Notes: generated by a model from the sequence alone, not told the origin. 58,000 nucleotides of DNA from Adiantum capillus-veneris (GCA_014529385.2 CM043953.1:108634549-108692548); one strand, 5' to 3'; shown: positions 42,264 to 52,951, numbered from the stretch's first letter. Made by a program: numbers and translations.

Positions 42264-43206
42264 AAAAAACTCAGCTCAAAAGAGGAGAATTTCTGATGTT
42301 TAGATACAATTGAGCTTGGGCCAACACCAATGGGACAAATAGCTCACACAATATGGGTAAAATAAGCCAGATACAATCACAAACTAGAGCAGAAACTTCG
42401 CTCATAGGAGAAACTTACACAGAAAAACAGCAGGAAAAGAGTGAGGAATTTGGCAAAATGGACTGCGCCATCGCGTCCGGAACAGCTCAAAACCCCAGTC
42501 TACAATGTCAAAGTGCTCAAATCCGACCTCGGATGAGCAGTTTACGGTCAAAACAGGCTCCAAAATGAGCAAAAACACACCTGCGGCTGTTTCTCCTCTC
42601 TTCTCCACGTTTTTTCTGGTCTTCTCTCTGTTTTTTCAGTTCCCACACTTAGATTTATTAGTTGGGCACCCTTGGCCTTTTAGATGACCTCAAACGGACC
42701 CCGAACAGGCCAAAAACTGACCTCGCAGTGCATAGTTGTCACCTTTTTGCATCATTCGCACACCTGGCACTCAGCTTTTTTCCAATAATGCATCTCGCCA
42801 CCACGTGAAGTGGCCCCAAAAAGTGGTCCTAATGATGACCTTTCTGCGTAACTCTCACAAGAAAACACCCACGTTGTGTCCGTCCTCATCTGCGTGCAAA
42901 TATTGACCTCGTTCGCCCTCCTAACGCCACTAGATGCCATCTGACGTACCTACTGACCTCACGTCGTCGGCCCGCGGATAGCTTCCTCGAGAAGTTTTAC
43001 GCGCTATCAACTCCTCCTTATTGTAGAAAAAACACACTAATACTGATAATAGAGAAAATCGCTGCACTATGTACATGCTGTCCTACCTGTACACATGTGG
43101 GCCCCACGTAACCACCTGGCTCTGGAAAATGGGCAATCCTTTATTTGATGCACCATGCATGTATATGTACATATGCGCAATCCCTTGCTCCAAAAAACTC
43201 CTGACA
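42064..43206 (-). repeat. 5' LTR of C
   Basis: 1143 bp. More diverged than the LTR at 34500-35624 in several places (for example the splice-donor-like GGTAAG reads GGTCAG near 42953), consistent with the two LTRs not being the original pair. Contains an AC microsatellite at about 42233-42262. Confidence 0.85.
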
Positions 43207-43210
43207 ACGT

Positions 43211-44698
43211 ATGTACGCATCTACTAGCTCACCTTCCTTTTGCACCAAACCTTGTACTTCTTGCCACACTTTGTCAGGATCTTCTATCTTCACAAACTCC
43301 ACTTCCAACCCATGCCTTAGATTGTCCCACCTCAATCTTACAGGTGGATCCGCTGCACGCAACTCCTCTTCAAATGTTTTGGACCAGACTCGTGCATCAC
43401 TCTTCAAATAAAATTGGAGAAGAAATAACATCTGCGCAGGGTCATGAATCTCGTTGCGCAGGATCATGAATCTGCGCAGGGTCATGAATCTTCCTCTTGG
43501 CCTTGACATCCTCGCCTTCATGCCTCTTTCCTTTCTTCTTACTAGGACCTGGGGCACTTCCTCCTTCTTTATCCTTTGTGGTCCTCTTCCCAATAGGCAT
43601 CACTAATGTATCCTCTAGCTTTGATGCCTTCTCCAAGGTGACTACACTTAGCCCTTTTGTCTTTCCCTTTTCCTCTTGGGTTAATCCACTGGTTCCTTCA
43701 TCTCCCTTAATTTCGATGCCATAATCATTTGACCTAGTTAACACCTGTCTTGGCAATGGATACATGTCTCCCCTCATCCTTGGTGGCTTATCACATTGCG
43801 GGCTGATGTGACCCAACTCTCTATAGTTGTGACACGTGGGCGTCTGCCTCCAAAACCTACCATTGCTTTGTCCAACACCATTCCTAGGTCTTTCTTCACC
43901 TCCTGGCTGATTTGCATACCTCCCTCGACCTCGATTATTTCCCACTTGACCTAGCATGTTTAGGTTGAGATTCTTCATTAAATCTACCACTTGCCTCATG
44001 TCTTGCCTTAGCCCATCATCTTACACTGCTGTAGTGACCACTGCTGGCATAACTTGAGGAGTAACAGAAACCACTGGTTCATGATGAACCCCGGGCATGC
44101 GACCTTGCGAAGAATCCATAGGCTGAAATTCAGACCTCATGGGCAAAGACTCCACCCCTAACTGGCTCATTTTTCTCAGCTTGCACTCTTTGTTCCTTGC
44201 TACCTCTAGTGCATCTTCATATGTCCTAGGCTTCTTTAGCTCCACTCTCCAACGTATATCCTCCCAAAGACCAGCCAAGAACCTGTCGTTCTTCATCATG
44301 TTAGGCGGGGGTACCTGTGGTGTTAAGGCCTTGCACATCCGCTCCCATGCCAATGAGAACTTACGTATGTACGCATCTACTGGCTTACCTTCCTTTTGCA
44401 CCAAACCTTGTACTTCTTGCCACACTTTGTCAGGATCTTCTATCTTCACAAACTCCATTTCTAACCCATGCCTTAGATTGTCCCAACTCAATCTTACAGG
44501 TGGATCCGCTGCACGCAACTCCTCTTGAAATGTTTTGGACCAGACTCGTGCATCACTCTTCAAACAAATTTGGAGAAGACGTAACATCTGCGCAGGGTCA
44601 TGAATCTGGTTGCTAATGCAGGCAACCTCCATCTATTCCAAAAAATCTTCCACATCTTCATCACTTCTTCCATGAAACTCCGGCTAAGAGAAAGCCAT
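43211..44698 (-). pseudogene. E gag, rearranged
   Basis: From the ATG at 44698: MAFS, a stop, then PEFHGRSDEDVEDFLE, another stop, then an open frame 44632-44021 ending at the same TAA as in A. 43999-43490 holds the knuckle CHNYRELGHISPQC and the basic region up to KAKRK. There the reading jumps back to capsid sequence (IHDPAQ three times, then DARVWSKTFEEELRAADPP to VDAYI) and is cut by the LTR of C at 43206. So part of the capsid coding sequence occurs twice. Confidence 0.82.
43432..43489. repeat. Triplicated 18-bp unit at gag rearrangement
   Basis: CTGCGCAGGGTCATGAAT occurs at 43432-43449 and 43472-43489, with a two-mismatch copy at 43454-43471. The unit is the gag segment coding IHDPAQ and marks the point where downstream gag joins upstream gag. 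Confidence 0.9.
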
Positions 44699-45740
44699 GG
44701 CTATCCAAGTTACAATGCTTTGAGAACCCCTTTGAACACACGTGCAAGAACCCAAAACTTTTGACTACCCAATCCCCAGAAGTTCAATGGAGCTCAACTT
44801 TAGATAAGGACAAACACATGCACATCAAATGAGTTTTCATAGTTGATCATCGGAATTACAACAGGCAAAGGACATTCCAAGATCTCTGGTAATCTTCTTG
44901 GCCCGAACATAAAGACTATGCGCTGCTGGAAAAAAATCTTCCTGGACACATGAACATTTATCTGGATTCTTTGAGTTAAATGAAATGGAGTGAATTGAGG
45001 GCCATTTTGATCATCCATTAAAGACAACCATGAAGCTCCCAAGAAGGCACACCTGACTTAACCTCTGATTTTGCCAAAATTTCAACAGCAAAACAACATA
45101 AATGGCTCAAAAGACCAAAAAACCAGCCATCATAACTTGAAAAAATTTTGGCAGAGTTTCCCCAGAAATAGAGCAGTAGGAACCCAAAATATAGATTGCA
45201 TAAACTGTCAACAATAGAATCCGAGCATCAAGTAGGACTCACTAGTACATAGCCTATGGCGAGGTCACAAAAAGGGTGCTCCAGCTACCTGTATCACCAA
45301 AAGGATCTCCACATTTGAGAATCCCCCAGCTCAATAAAAACCTCACGCTATCGACCCTCACACGAAGGCTAATGCAAATCGCATATAGTCAAGTCTCAGA
45401 AATGACTATCTTCCAGACCAAGTCTCAGAAATGGCTGGGACTGCCAAATACAACCAAGTATGGCTCCACAAATGCGTACAATGGCAGTTTCCACAAGTAA
45501 CGTACAATCCAGCAGACAATGCGCTCAAATAGACGCCAAGTGATGCATTCCCACAACAACTGCAAGTGACATCACTGCTAGTATATCACTGTACTCCAAC
45601 TACCTGTACCTGTGTGAATCACCTGTACCTGTACCTGTCCCTATAACCTGTAACCTGCAACCTGTAGCCCCGAATCTCGAAGCTTGAAGCTCGAAGCAGA
45701 AGGTACTCGAAGAAGATCCTCCGTGGGGGCGCCAAAAGAA
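44699..45740 (-). other. Leader and primer site of E
   Basis: Same leader as A and C; primer site TGGCGCCCCCACGG (minus strand) at about 45721-45734. Confidence 0.75.
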
Positions 45741-46869
45741 TGTGAGCGGGATGGAAACACACACAACGTCTCTATAATGACCCGACACACACTCTTGGGA
45801 TGATACACACACACATTATGGGGCACCACTCGGCTTACACAACCAGCCTGGCCGAGACAGGAAACATACAGACGGAGTGAGAAGAGAGAGATTTCCCACT
45901 TGCCCACTCAACACTAACACACACACTCTCAATTCAGCTCAAAGCAAGCAAATTGCTGTTTTTTAGACTCAATGAAGCTCAGCCCAACACCAATGGGGCA
46001 AATAGTTTACACAGTATTGAGGAAATACACTAGATACAACCACAAAGTTAAGCAGAGGCTTCACTCACCGGAGAAGATTACACAGAAAAACAACAGAAAA
46101 TCTGTGAGGAATTTGGCAAAATGGACAGCGCCATTGCGTCCGGAACGTCCAAAAACCCCACCCTAAAATGTCCCAGTGCTCAAATCCGACCTCGGATAAG
46201 CAGTTTAGGGCCAAAAAATGCTCCAAAAACAGCAAAACCACACTTACGACTGTTCCTCCTCTCTTCTCCACGTTTTTTTCTGGTCTTCTCTCAGTTTTTT
46301 CAGTTCCCACACTTAGCTTTATTAGTTGGGCACCCGTGGCCTTTTAGATGACCTCAAACGGATCCCGAACAGGCCAAAAACTGACCTCGCAGTGCATAGT
46401 TGTCATCTTTTTGCATCATGCGCACACCTGGCACTGAGTTTTTCCCAATAATGCATCCTGCAACCACGTGAAGTGGCCCCAAAAAGTGGTCCTCATGATG
46501 ACCTTTCTGCATAAGTATCACAAGAAAACACCCACGTCGTGTCCATACTTCTCCGCGTGCAAGTATTGACCCCGTTCGACCTCTTGACGCCACTCGATGC
46601 CATCTGACGCACCTGCTTACCTCATGTCGTCGGCCTGCGGATAGCTTCTTCGAGAAGTTTTACGTGCTACCAACTCCTCCTTATTGTAGGAAAAACACAC
46701 TGGTACTGATAATAGTGAAAATCGCTGCACTATGTACACCCTGTCCTACTTGTACACACGTGGGCCCCACGTAACCACCTGGCTATGGAAATTGGGTAAT
46801 CCTTTATTCGATGCACCATGCATGTGTATGTACATATGCGCAATCCCTTGCTTAAAAGAACTCTTGACA
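45741..46869 (-). repeat. 5' LTR of E
   Basis: 1129 bp, TGTCAAGAG at 46869 to CGCTCACA at 45741 on the minus strand. Keeps the splice-donor-like GAGGTAAGCAGG near 46615-46625. Confidence 0.9.
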
Positions 46870-46942
46870 ACGTGACAGCCACTTTTTCTTCAAAAAGTGC
46901 AGCGTGGATTGTTGTGGGTGAAAGCAACACAGAGCTTGTCGT

Positions 46943-47891
46943 TATGGCAGAGAAGAGAGACCAAGTACCTGAAGAGGGATCTTCCTCACATGGCACAGAG
47001 AAAGTTCCTTTAACTCTTCAAGAAGAGGACAGGTTGTTCAGAGCTCAACTTTGTAGCTGCATGGGAATGTTTCAACAGTTAGCTAACAACCCAAGGATGC
47101 AAGAGTTCTTACAGGCTCCTACACAAGAATTTCAAGCTCCGATACACGGTTTGCAGCATCCGACACAAGGCATGACTGAGCCGTTGCAGGAAAAGGAGAT
47201 TTCCAATGCAGAGAGGACTCGTGATGCTCGAGGGAAAGCCCATGTGATTGAGCAACCAGCAGTGTCCATTAATCCCAAGCAATTTGCTTTAGCTAGACAG
47301 GAACCGTTTGTGAATGGTCAAGGCAGTAATGAACAGGCTATGCGTCAAAACTTTCCCTTGTCTGCATCATATTCTGGCTATTTTGGAGATAGTTCAGTGT
47401 TTCAAGCTATGGTTGGTGGACCTTCCACAGGTTATATGCCAGGGAACGTATTTGGGACAATGCAAACAGGCATGGGTAACCCTATGTATGGGAACATGGG
47501 TGTCGAACCAAGTTTTCAGGGTGCCTATGGTCAATTTAGAGTGCCTGGAACACAATTTGGTATGGTTGGTTTTCGCAGCCATATGCCCAAAATGCAGATA
47601 TGACAAGTAAAACAGGTGATGCAAGTGTTGGAGTGGTCAATTCTGGAGCACCACTTTTACGGGCACCTGTTTATGACAATGTGACTCCTTTGTGTTAGCC
47701 TAAGGATTACAAGGAAGTTAGGCAAGGAGTGAAGTTTGAAACTTTCAAAGGAACTGAGGATCAACTAAAGGCTTTGACCTTCATACAGCAGTTTGATGAA
47801 GCTTATGCTGGAGGAAACTTCACACAGTCTTCGAAGATACGCAAGGCTGCCACTTTCTTGAGAGGGAACGCGCTTCAATGGTGGACCGCAT
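46943..47891 (+). pseudogene. F gag N-terminal and capsid part
   Basis: ATG at 46943 opens MAEKRDQVPEEGSSSHGTEK, then LFRAQLCSCMGMFQQLANNP and QEFLQAP, followed by a Met/Gly/Tyr/Phe-rich spacer (MGNPMYGNMGV) to a stop at 47601. After a frameshift, 47729-47890 gives MKFETFKGTEDQLKALTFIQ and GNALQWWTAL, the retrotransposon gag capsid signature. The first 220 residues have no known domain. Confidence 0.8.
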
Positions 47892-48423
47892 TGTCACACA
47901 AAGGTGACATGGCAAGCCCCCGGACACACACACACACGGCTGACTTTACGGAATTTCGAGAAATGCATCGACAAGCTGACGTGGCAACAACGTACGGATG
48001 TTCCATAGAACGCGTTGATATGCTCACGTGGCAGGCCGTACAGACAGCAGTACGGACGCTCTGCGTTTTGCGCTGCCAGCTTTTGGAGATGACTACTTTT
48101 GGCAGTTTTGAAGACCAATTGTTTTTAATTTTAGAAGCTTTTGGGGCTCTGCTTTTGGGCAACCCTTGTAAGAATAAATAAGCCTAGGGGCTCGCTTCTC
48201 AAGGCATCTAGACGCAGAGACTGAGAGTGAGCACCTGCGGGCTCTTTGTACTTTGCACACAAATTAATATAAAAATAAACACCGAAAGGGGCACCAGTCT
48301 TTGGGGCCAATACCTCTTGGCACGGAACTACACCGAGCAGTGTCATCTCTTGTGAACTATTTTGAAGTAAATCTCTGTTGTGTCGCGGCAGAATCTTGAC
48401 TTGGGGTGTCCAAGTTTGGTACA
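47892..48423 (+). repeat. Solo LTR, G-related family
   Basis: Starts TGTCACACAAAGGTGACATGG and ends GGTGTCCAAGTTTGGTACA, matching the ends of G LTRs (TGTCACAAAGTGATGACGTGG and GGTGTCCAAGTCTGTTACA). Contains the shared core motif (ACACCGAAAGGGGCACCA, about 48278-48296). It interrupts F gag between WTAL and NQGQQASNMG. Flanks GCAT(T) and GTATT look like a slightly changed target duplication. No internal sequence, so LTR-LTR recombination removed the rest. Confidence 0.75.
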
Positions 48424-49420
48424 GTATTGTTGAATCAAGGTCAACAAGCCTCTAACATGGGTCTAGTTCAAACAACTTTTTGCACCTGCATGGCTTACAA
48501 ACACTTTTGAAGTAGAAGTAATGACAGAATGGCACATGTTGAATGCTAAATAGTGTGCGAACCTTGAAGAGTACAATAAATAGTTCTATGGCGCGTTGTT
48601 GCTAGTAACCTCCTATAGGTTTGTGCCATTGTCATAATAAATTAAGAAGTATTGTTGCGGATTGCCCAAGAAAATCAAAGACTACTGCACAAAGACTACT
48701 GTCATGAATATGGCACAGTTGATTGACAATGCGAGAGTCGCCACCAATCTGTCGAAGGGAGATTCTGATGGACTTAATAGCAACAAGAGAGGGTCCCACG
48801 ACAAACAATTTTCAGCTAAGGGCAATGCTGTAGCAAAGCCTTCTGTGCCTCCCACAAAGAAACCCTCCATTGATGAAGCTGACACGTCCAAGAAGCAGTC
48901 TAAATCTTCTTCTGGGCCAGGACAAGAACAAAAAAAGCATTTTTTTGGCAAATCTTTAGAAGAAAGGAAAGCCCTAAGAGAGGCCAAGAAATGCTACATT
49001 TGTGAAGAGGAGGGACATTTTGCGAATGAATGCCCACAGAAGAAGTCACAGGATAAGGATGACAAGTCAGAGCATAAAGGAAAGAAGCCAAAGCCCAGTG
49101 CAGGACTTGTCCCAAATTTGGTTGGTAACGAGCCAAACATAGATGCCACAGAATTGTGCAGAGCTTGGGGTAAAGTTAGAGACCAGACAGTATTCGTTTT
49201 CTTTGATCCACGAGCCCATGCAAATTTCATATCACCAGAATTGGCATTAAAGTTGGGCATTCGTGCAAAGGATGGGGGTATGACAGGTGAAGCAGGTTTG
49301 GCATGCCCAGGTCATTCAGAGCTTGTTACTCCCGGATGTGTTATTGGGTATCCCATGGTGTTACAGGTTGCATGCTATGGTGGATACTTACAACAAAAAG
49401 ATTACCCTTGTACATAGAGG
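48424..49420 (+). pseudogene. F gag C-terminus, zinc knuckle and protease
   Basis: After the solo LTR the capsid continues in shifting frames (NLEEYNK, SYRFVPL near 48610) and then 48662-49417 is open: KKIKDYCTKTTVMNMAQLID, a Lys/Ser-rich linker, knuckle CYICEEEGHFANEC (near 48993-49034), and protease-like FVFFDPRAHANFISPELALK near 49195-49255, where the active-site triplet seems altered (D-P-R). Downstream VIGYPMVLQVACYGGYLQQK resembles the usual DVLLGIPW region in mixed frames. Confidence 0.8.
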
Positions 49421-49521
49421 AAAGACTCATGTCCTTGATGTAAAGCTTAAAGGCGAGTTTGTTCCAATTGTTTCTGCTTCTGCTATTTCATCTGTCATAA
49501 AAGAATCATCTTTTTGCGTAC

Positions 49522-50361
49522 TTGACCTCTGCAAAAGAAGTACCTAAAGTTGTACCTAATTTGTCTACCTTGGATAAAGATAGGTCAACTTTTCTGAGTG
49601 GTTTAAGTGATTGTTTTTCGGACTCTTTGCCAGGGGAGTTACCTCTTGAGAGACCTGAGGATCACACCATAGATCTTGTGCCAGGTTCTAGTCCACCGAA
49701 TAGACCACCGTCAAGGTTAGTGCAGCCCAACAGAAAGAGATTATAAGTTAGGTCCCACGAGATTTTAGAGCAGGGGCTGATTCAACCCAGTTCATCCCCT
49801 TTTTGTTCGCCTATACTCCTAGTGCAAAAGAAGGATGGTTCATGGCCCATGTGCATTGACTACCACCCTTTGAATAAGAATACCATCAAGAACAGGTTCT
49901 CCATACCGTGGATAGATGACATCCTTGATCGCCTTGAGGGAGCGTCACTGTTTACAAGGATAGACCTAAAGTGTGGGTACCATCAGATACGGATTAGGCC
50001 AGAAGATGTCCATAAGACTGCGTTTAGGAGAACATTTGGTCTCTATGAGTTTCTTGCTATGCCATCAGTCTCACAAATGCTCCTGCCACGTTCAATAGAA
50101 TGTTGGAAAAAATATGTAGACCACATAGAAACTTCGTGGGTACCTTTTTTGATGACATGATTGTCTACTCAAAAGTCTGAAGAGGAGCATATGGATCACT
50201 TAACCGCAGTTTTCGTTGAGTTGTGCAAGAGCAGACTACTCATTAATGTGAAGAAGAGTGAATTCTTTTTAGAAGAGATTCACTTGGGCACATTGTTTCA
50301 AAGGATGGGGTACGCATGGATCCCGCCAAAGTGGAATCAATTAGGTCATGGCCAGACTTGA
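49522..50361 (+). pseudogene. F reverse transcriptase
   Basis: Blocks: RPEDHTIDLVPGSSPPNRPP (49650), [20 protein letters not shown] (about 49790-49850; Arg of WRM changed to Pro), [48 protein letters not shown]. The [10 protein letters not shown] and FFDDMIVYS blocks are read only after frame changes (50060-50165). Then SRLLINVKKSEFFLEEI. Not functional. Confidence 0.85.
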
Positions 50362-50370
50362 AGTCCGTAC

Positions 50371-50733
50371 ATGACATTCGAAGCTTTCTATGCTTATGTT
50401 CCTATGACAGGAGGTTCATTCAAAATTTTGTTGAGATTGCTTCTCCAAAGCAGCTACTCTCAAGTGGACAACAAAGGAAATTTAGCCTTCAAACACTTGA
50501 AAGAGAAGCTCGCTTCAGATCCGGTAATCATTTTGCAAGATCTTTCGAAACCTTTCGTGGTTCACTGTGATGCATATGGCCCAGCCTTGGTGAAATTCTA
50601 ATGCAGAATGGCCGAGTAGTCGCATATGAGAGCAGAATTCTTTTGAAGACTGAAAGGAACGAGAAAGAATTGTTGGTAGTAATTCACGCTCTCACTAGTT
50701 GGAAACACTATCTTCTAGGGGCTGATTTTGTTG
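50371..50733 (+). pseudogene. F RNase H, first part
   Basis: AFKHLKEKLASDPVIILQDL, PFVVHCDAYGPAL and, in another frame, VVAYESRILLKTERNEKELL, VVIHALTSWKHYLLGADFVV. Cut at 50733 by element I; the reading resumes at 54096 with QTLRYFLTQ. Confidence 0.82.
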
Positions 50734-51172
50734 TGTCACGATTGTGACCTGTTATTACACTCTTCTTGATTCATTACAGATGCAGATGCGAAGTGTGACT
50801 AACCAAGGAGGACCCCTGTTCTCGAATGGTCACAACTCTTCTTCGCTCTAAAGTCATCCCTCTTCACCAACAGCCACACTCCTTGGACGACTAGTCATGT
50901 CCCTTCAACCAATGGTTGCAGCTCTTCATCGAATGGATGTGTCTATTCGCCTAAAGACATGTCTATTTGCCTAAAGGACATGTCTCTTCGTGAAGGGTCG
51001 TACCTTTTCATATGAACCTGTTCATCTCCTATATAAGGAGACTATTGTACTCGGTATCAATTAATCAAACACGGAGTCTTCTAAGTTTTATCTCGGAGTC
51101 AAGTTTAAGTTTTTTAAGTCTTAATCATGAATTTAAGTACTTAATTAAGGTTTAGTAACTAGAATCCTTACA
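50734..51172 (+). repeat. 5' LTR of I
   Basis: 439 bp. Contains a repeated unit (TTCGCCTAAAGACATGTCTA and variants, about 50940-50990) and a TATA box at 51030. Confidence 0.9.
51030..51038 (+). promoter_or_regulatory. TATA box in 5' LTR of I
   Basis: TATATAAGG inside CTCCTATATAAGGAG, repeated at the equivalent place in the 3' LTR (53953). Position about 140 bases from the LTR end fits an LTR promoter. Confidence 0.65.
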
Positions 51173-51173
51173 G

Positions 51174-51187
51174 TGGTATCAAAGCAA
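51174..51187 (+). other. Primer binding site of I
   Basis: TGGTATCAAAGCAA, one base after the LTR; one mismatch from the initiator tRNA-Met site TGGTATCAGAGC. Confidence 0.85.
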
Positions 51188-51958
51188 TTTTTTTCCGGAA
51201 CCCGAAGGTTGTGAGCCTCTCACCCTCGCCACTACGCACTAATCCTTTCCCAAAGTTGTATGGAAGCAGAAGAAAGATGGAATGCAATTCTCCTCCCGAC
51301 AACATGAGGTAACCCTTACTCTACACTATATGTAATGCATACATAATTCAGCGATACGGAGGGATGGCGTACCCGATGTGCGTGCTGAAATTCCTTGATG
51401 AAAACCAAGCGATGCACCTCTTCATCGGCACCTTTTCAAAGGGATGTGCCTCTTCATAGACGCCCTTGCCTCCTCGAGGTGTCTCTTTGCCATGCCCCTT
51501 AAGCAAACGTGGATGCACCCTTTGCGAAGCATCATGCCTCCTCACCAAGCGTTGCACCCTTTCCTCCATGTGCTGCCAGGCTGTAGCGCAAAAAACACAA
51601 AAAAAACTTTCGCTGGCTGAATTCAATGCTGGCTGCCCCTTCTTAGAAAACGTTGCGCTGGCTGCTGATTTAACGCTTTGTAGATTTCTTACGTAAAGCA
51701 CAATACACCAGCAGCGTATCCATTATTTTTACGCTATCAGCCAATATACTTAACACTATGGAATGCCCTCAATTTTAATGGTTAAATTGCCGGCCAACCC
51801 CCAAATTTTAAATCCCTTGTGTGAACTAACCCTTTCAAAACTCACGTTTAAAAATAAAAAAATGAAAGCGGTAGCCAGTATTTCCACATTGCCGCCACTC
51901 TTTCACCCTCTAGAGTTGGTCATCTACTTCTCATCTGCATGCAGTCGGCACGGCACCC
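51188..51958 (+). other. Leader of element I
   Basis: No recognised coding sequence. Open frames on both strands around 51350-51700 are short and lack domain similarity. Confidence 0.6.
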
Positions 51959-52330
51959 ATGGCAGATGACACGTTCAGGGTGCCCGTCCTCTTGTCCATA
52001 GATGAGATTCCCGAAGGTATTCTCTCGGAAACCAGCTCGCACTTTGTTCTTCAGGTGCCTCTCCCGGAACCAGAACCAGAGCCTCTCCCAGAACAGGAAC
52101 CTCTCCTAGAACAAGTACCCGAACTTGTTCCCTCATTGGCACATGTAACAGAGAGCCCTCTTCCAAAACTGGTTCCACAATACCCGTTACCCAAGGCCAA
52201 CCCCATACAGCAGGAATACAGGTTATATGTGACACATCGTCACGCCACAGTTTCAATTACTCCCTCTAAGCAGTCGGCATGGCCGAATCACAAGATGGCA
52301 AGAACTCTATTCCACCTGAGGACCCGATAG
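51959..52330 (+). CDS. Element I ORF, Pro/Glu-rich, unknown
   Basis: 123 codons from the ATG at 51959. Residues 31-60 are rich in Pro, Glu and Leu (VPLPEPEPEPLPEQEPLLEQ). I do not recognise a domain. It overlaps the start of the next frame (52279) by about 50 bases. It may be a non-conserved leader frame. Confidence 0.35.
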   Translation: MADDTFRVPVLLSIDEIPEGILSETSSHFVLQVPLPEPEPEPLPEQEPLLEQVPELVPSLAHVTESPLPKLVPQYPLPKANPIQQEYRLYVTHRHATVSITPSKQSAWPNHKMARTLFHLRTR

Positions 52331-52870
52331 CAGTTCTCAAAGAGCAAATGGCAGCAATTTCCACCAGCCTCGCATCACTTCACACTCGCTTGGAGCAGAT
52401 AGAGACGCAAACCTCTTCCCAGAGTCATACTACTACTTCTCGGACTATTCATGCAACTTCTCCGTCATCTTCTTTTGAAGCTTCAGTGGTTGACCACGAA
52501 GAACCACGAAGAACCAAAGGCTTCGGAACTCAAATTTTCTCACCCCAAGCATGGTTTCTCAAAGACAACTAGACACAAAATATTTTCATGCGAGTAACAA
52601 AAGTCTCAACATGAATATTCTTGGAAATGTTACAATTCTAAAAAACCTACTTCTTATTGGAATCATCAGCAACAAAAGCGACAACATGAAGCTTCCAAAG
52701 GATCTCATCTTAAAAAGCAAACAGCCATATCAAGATGGGCTTACTTAGTGGCACATATATCCGACCCTAGTCGAGTACTCGGTCATGAATGCCGCGATGC
52801 TGGACAAGTTCCCCCTCGCAAGCCATGCCCTACATTTAAGTCTTTCTTGTCTGATGGTGGTAAAGTTGAA
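52279..52870 (+). pseudogene. Element I gag-like ORF
   Basis: Open 52279-52572: MAESQDGKNSIPPEDPIAVL, then KEQMAAISTSLASLHTRLEQ, a short coiled-coil-like segment common at the start of plant gypsy gag proteins, then a Ser/Thr-rich stretch. After a stop, related reading continues in other frames (QKRQHEASKGSHLKKQ near 52670; HISDPSRVLGHECRD near 52760). No zinc knuckle found. gag assignment is by position and general character. Confidence 0.45.
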
Positions 52871-52951
52871 GATTTATTGATCCTTTCCTTGTGCTAGAGG
52901 AGTCTTCAGAGGTCTAAGAGGCAACAATTCCCTCAACCTCCCCCTTCTCAA

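Larger units (their letters stand above)
34500..43206 (-). mobile_element. Element C: Tat-like Ty3/gypsy, best preserved copy
   Basis: Same family as A, opposite strand, 8.7 kb. 5' LTR 42064-43206, 3' LTR 34500-35624. gag to RT is one open frame. C lacks an own matching duplication: on the 5' side it sits in the gag of E (GCGTACATACGT, minus strand), on the 3' side it meets the ACGT flank of E. The simplest reading is insertion into E followed by recombination between the two 3' LTRs. Confidence 0.85.
43207..46869 (-). mobile_element. Element E: 5' half of a Tat-like element
   Basis: Third copy of the A/C family. Retains 5' LTR (45741-46869), primer site, leader and a rearranged gag; everything after gag is replaced by C. 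Its outer flank is ACGT at 46870-46873, and the same ACGT stands at 34496-34499 on the far side of C, which is the pair expected if E's 3' LTR was fused to C's. Confidence 0.82.
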
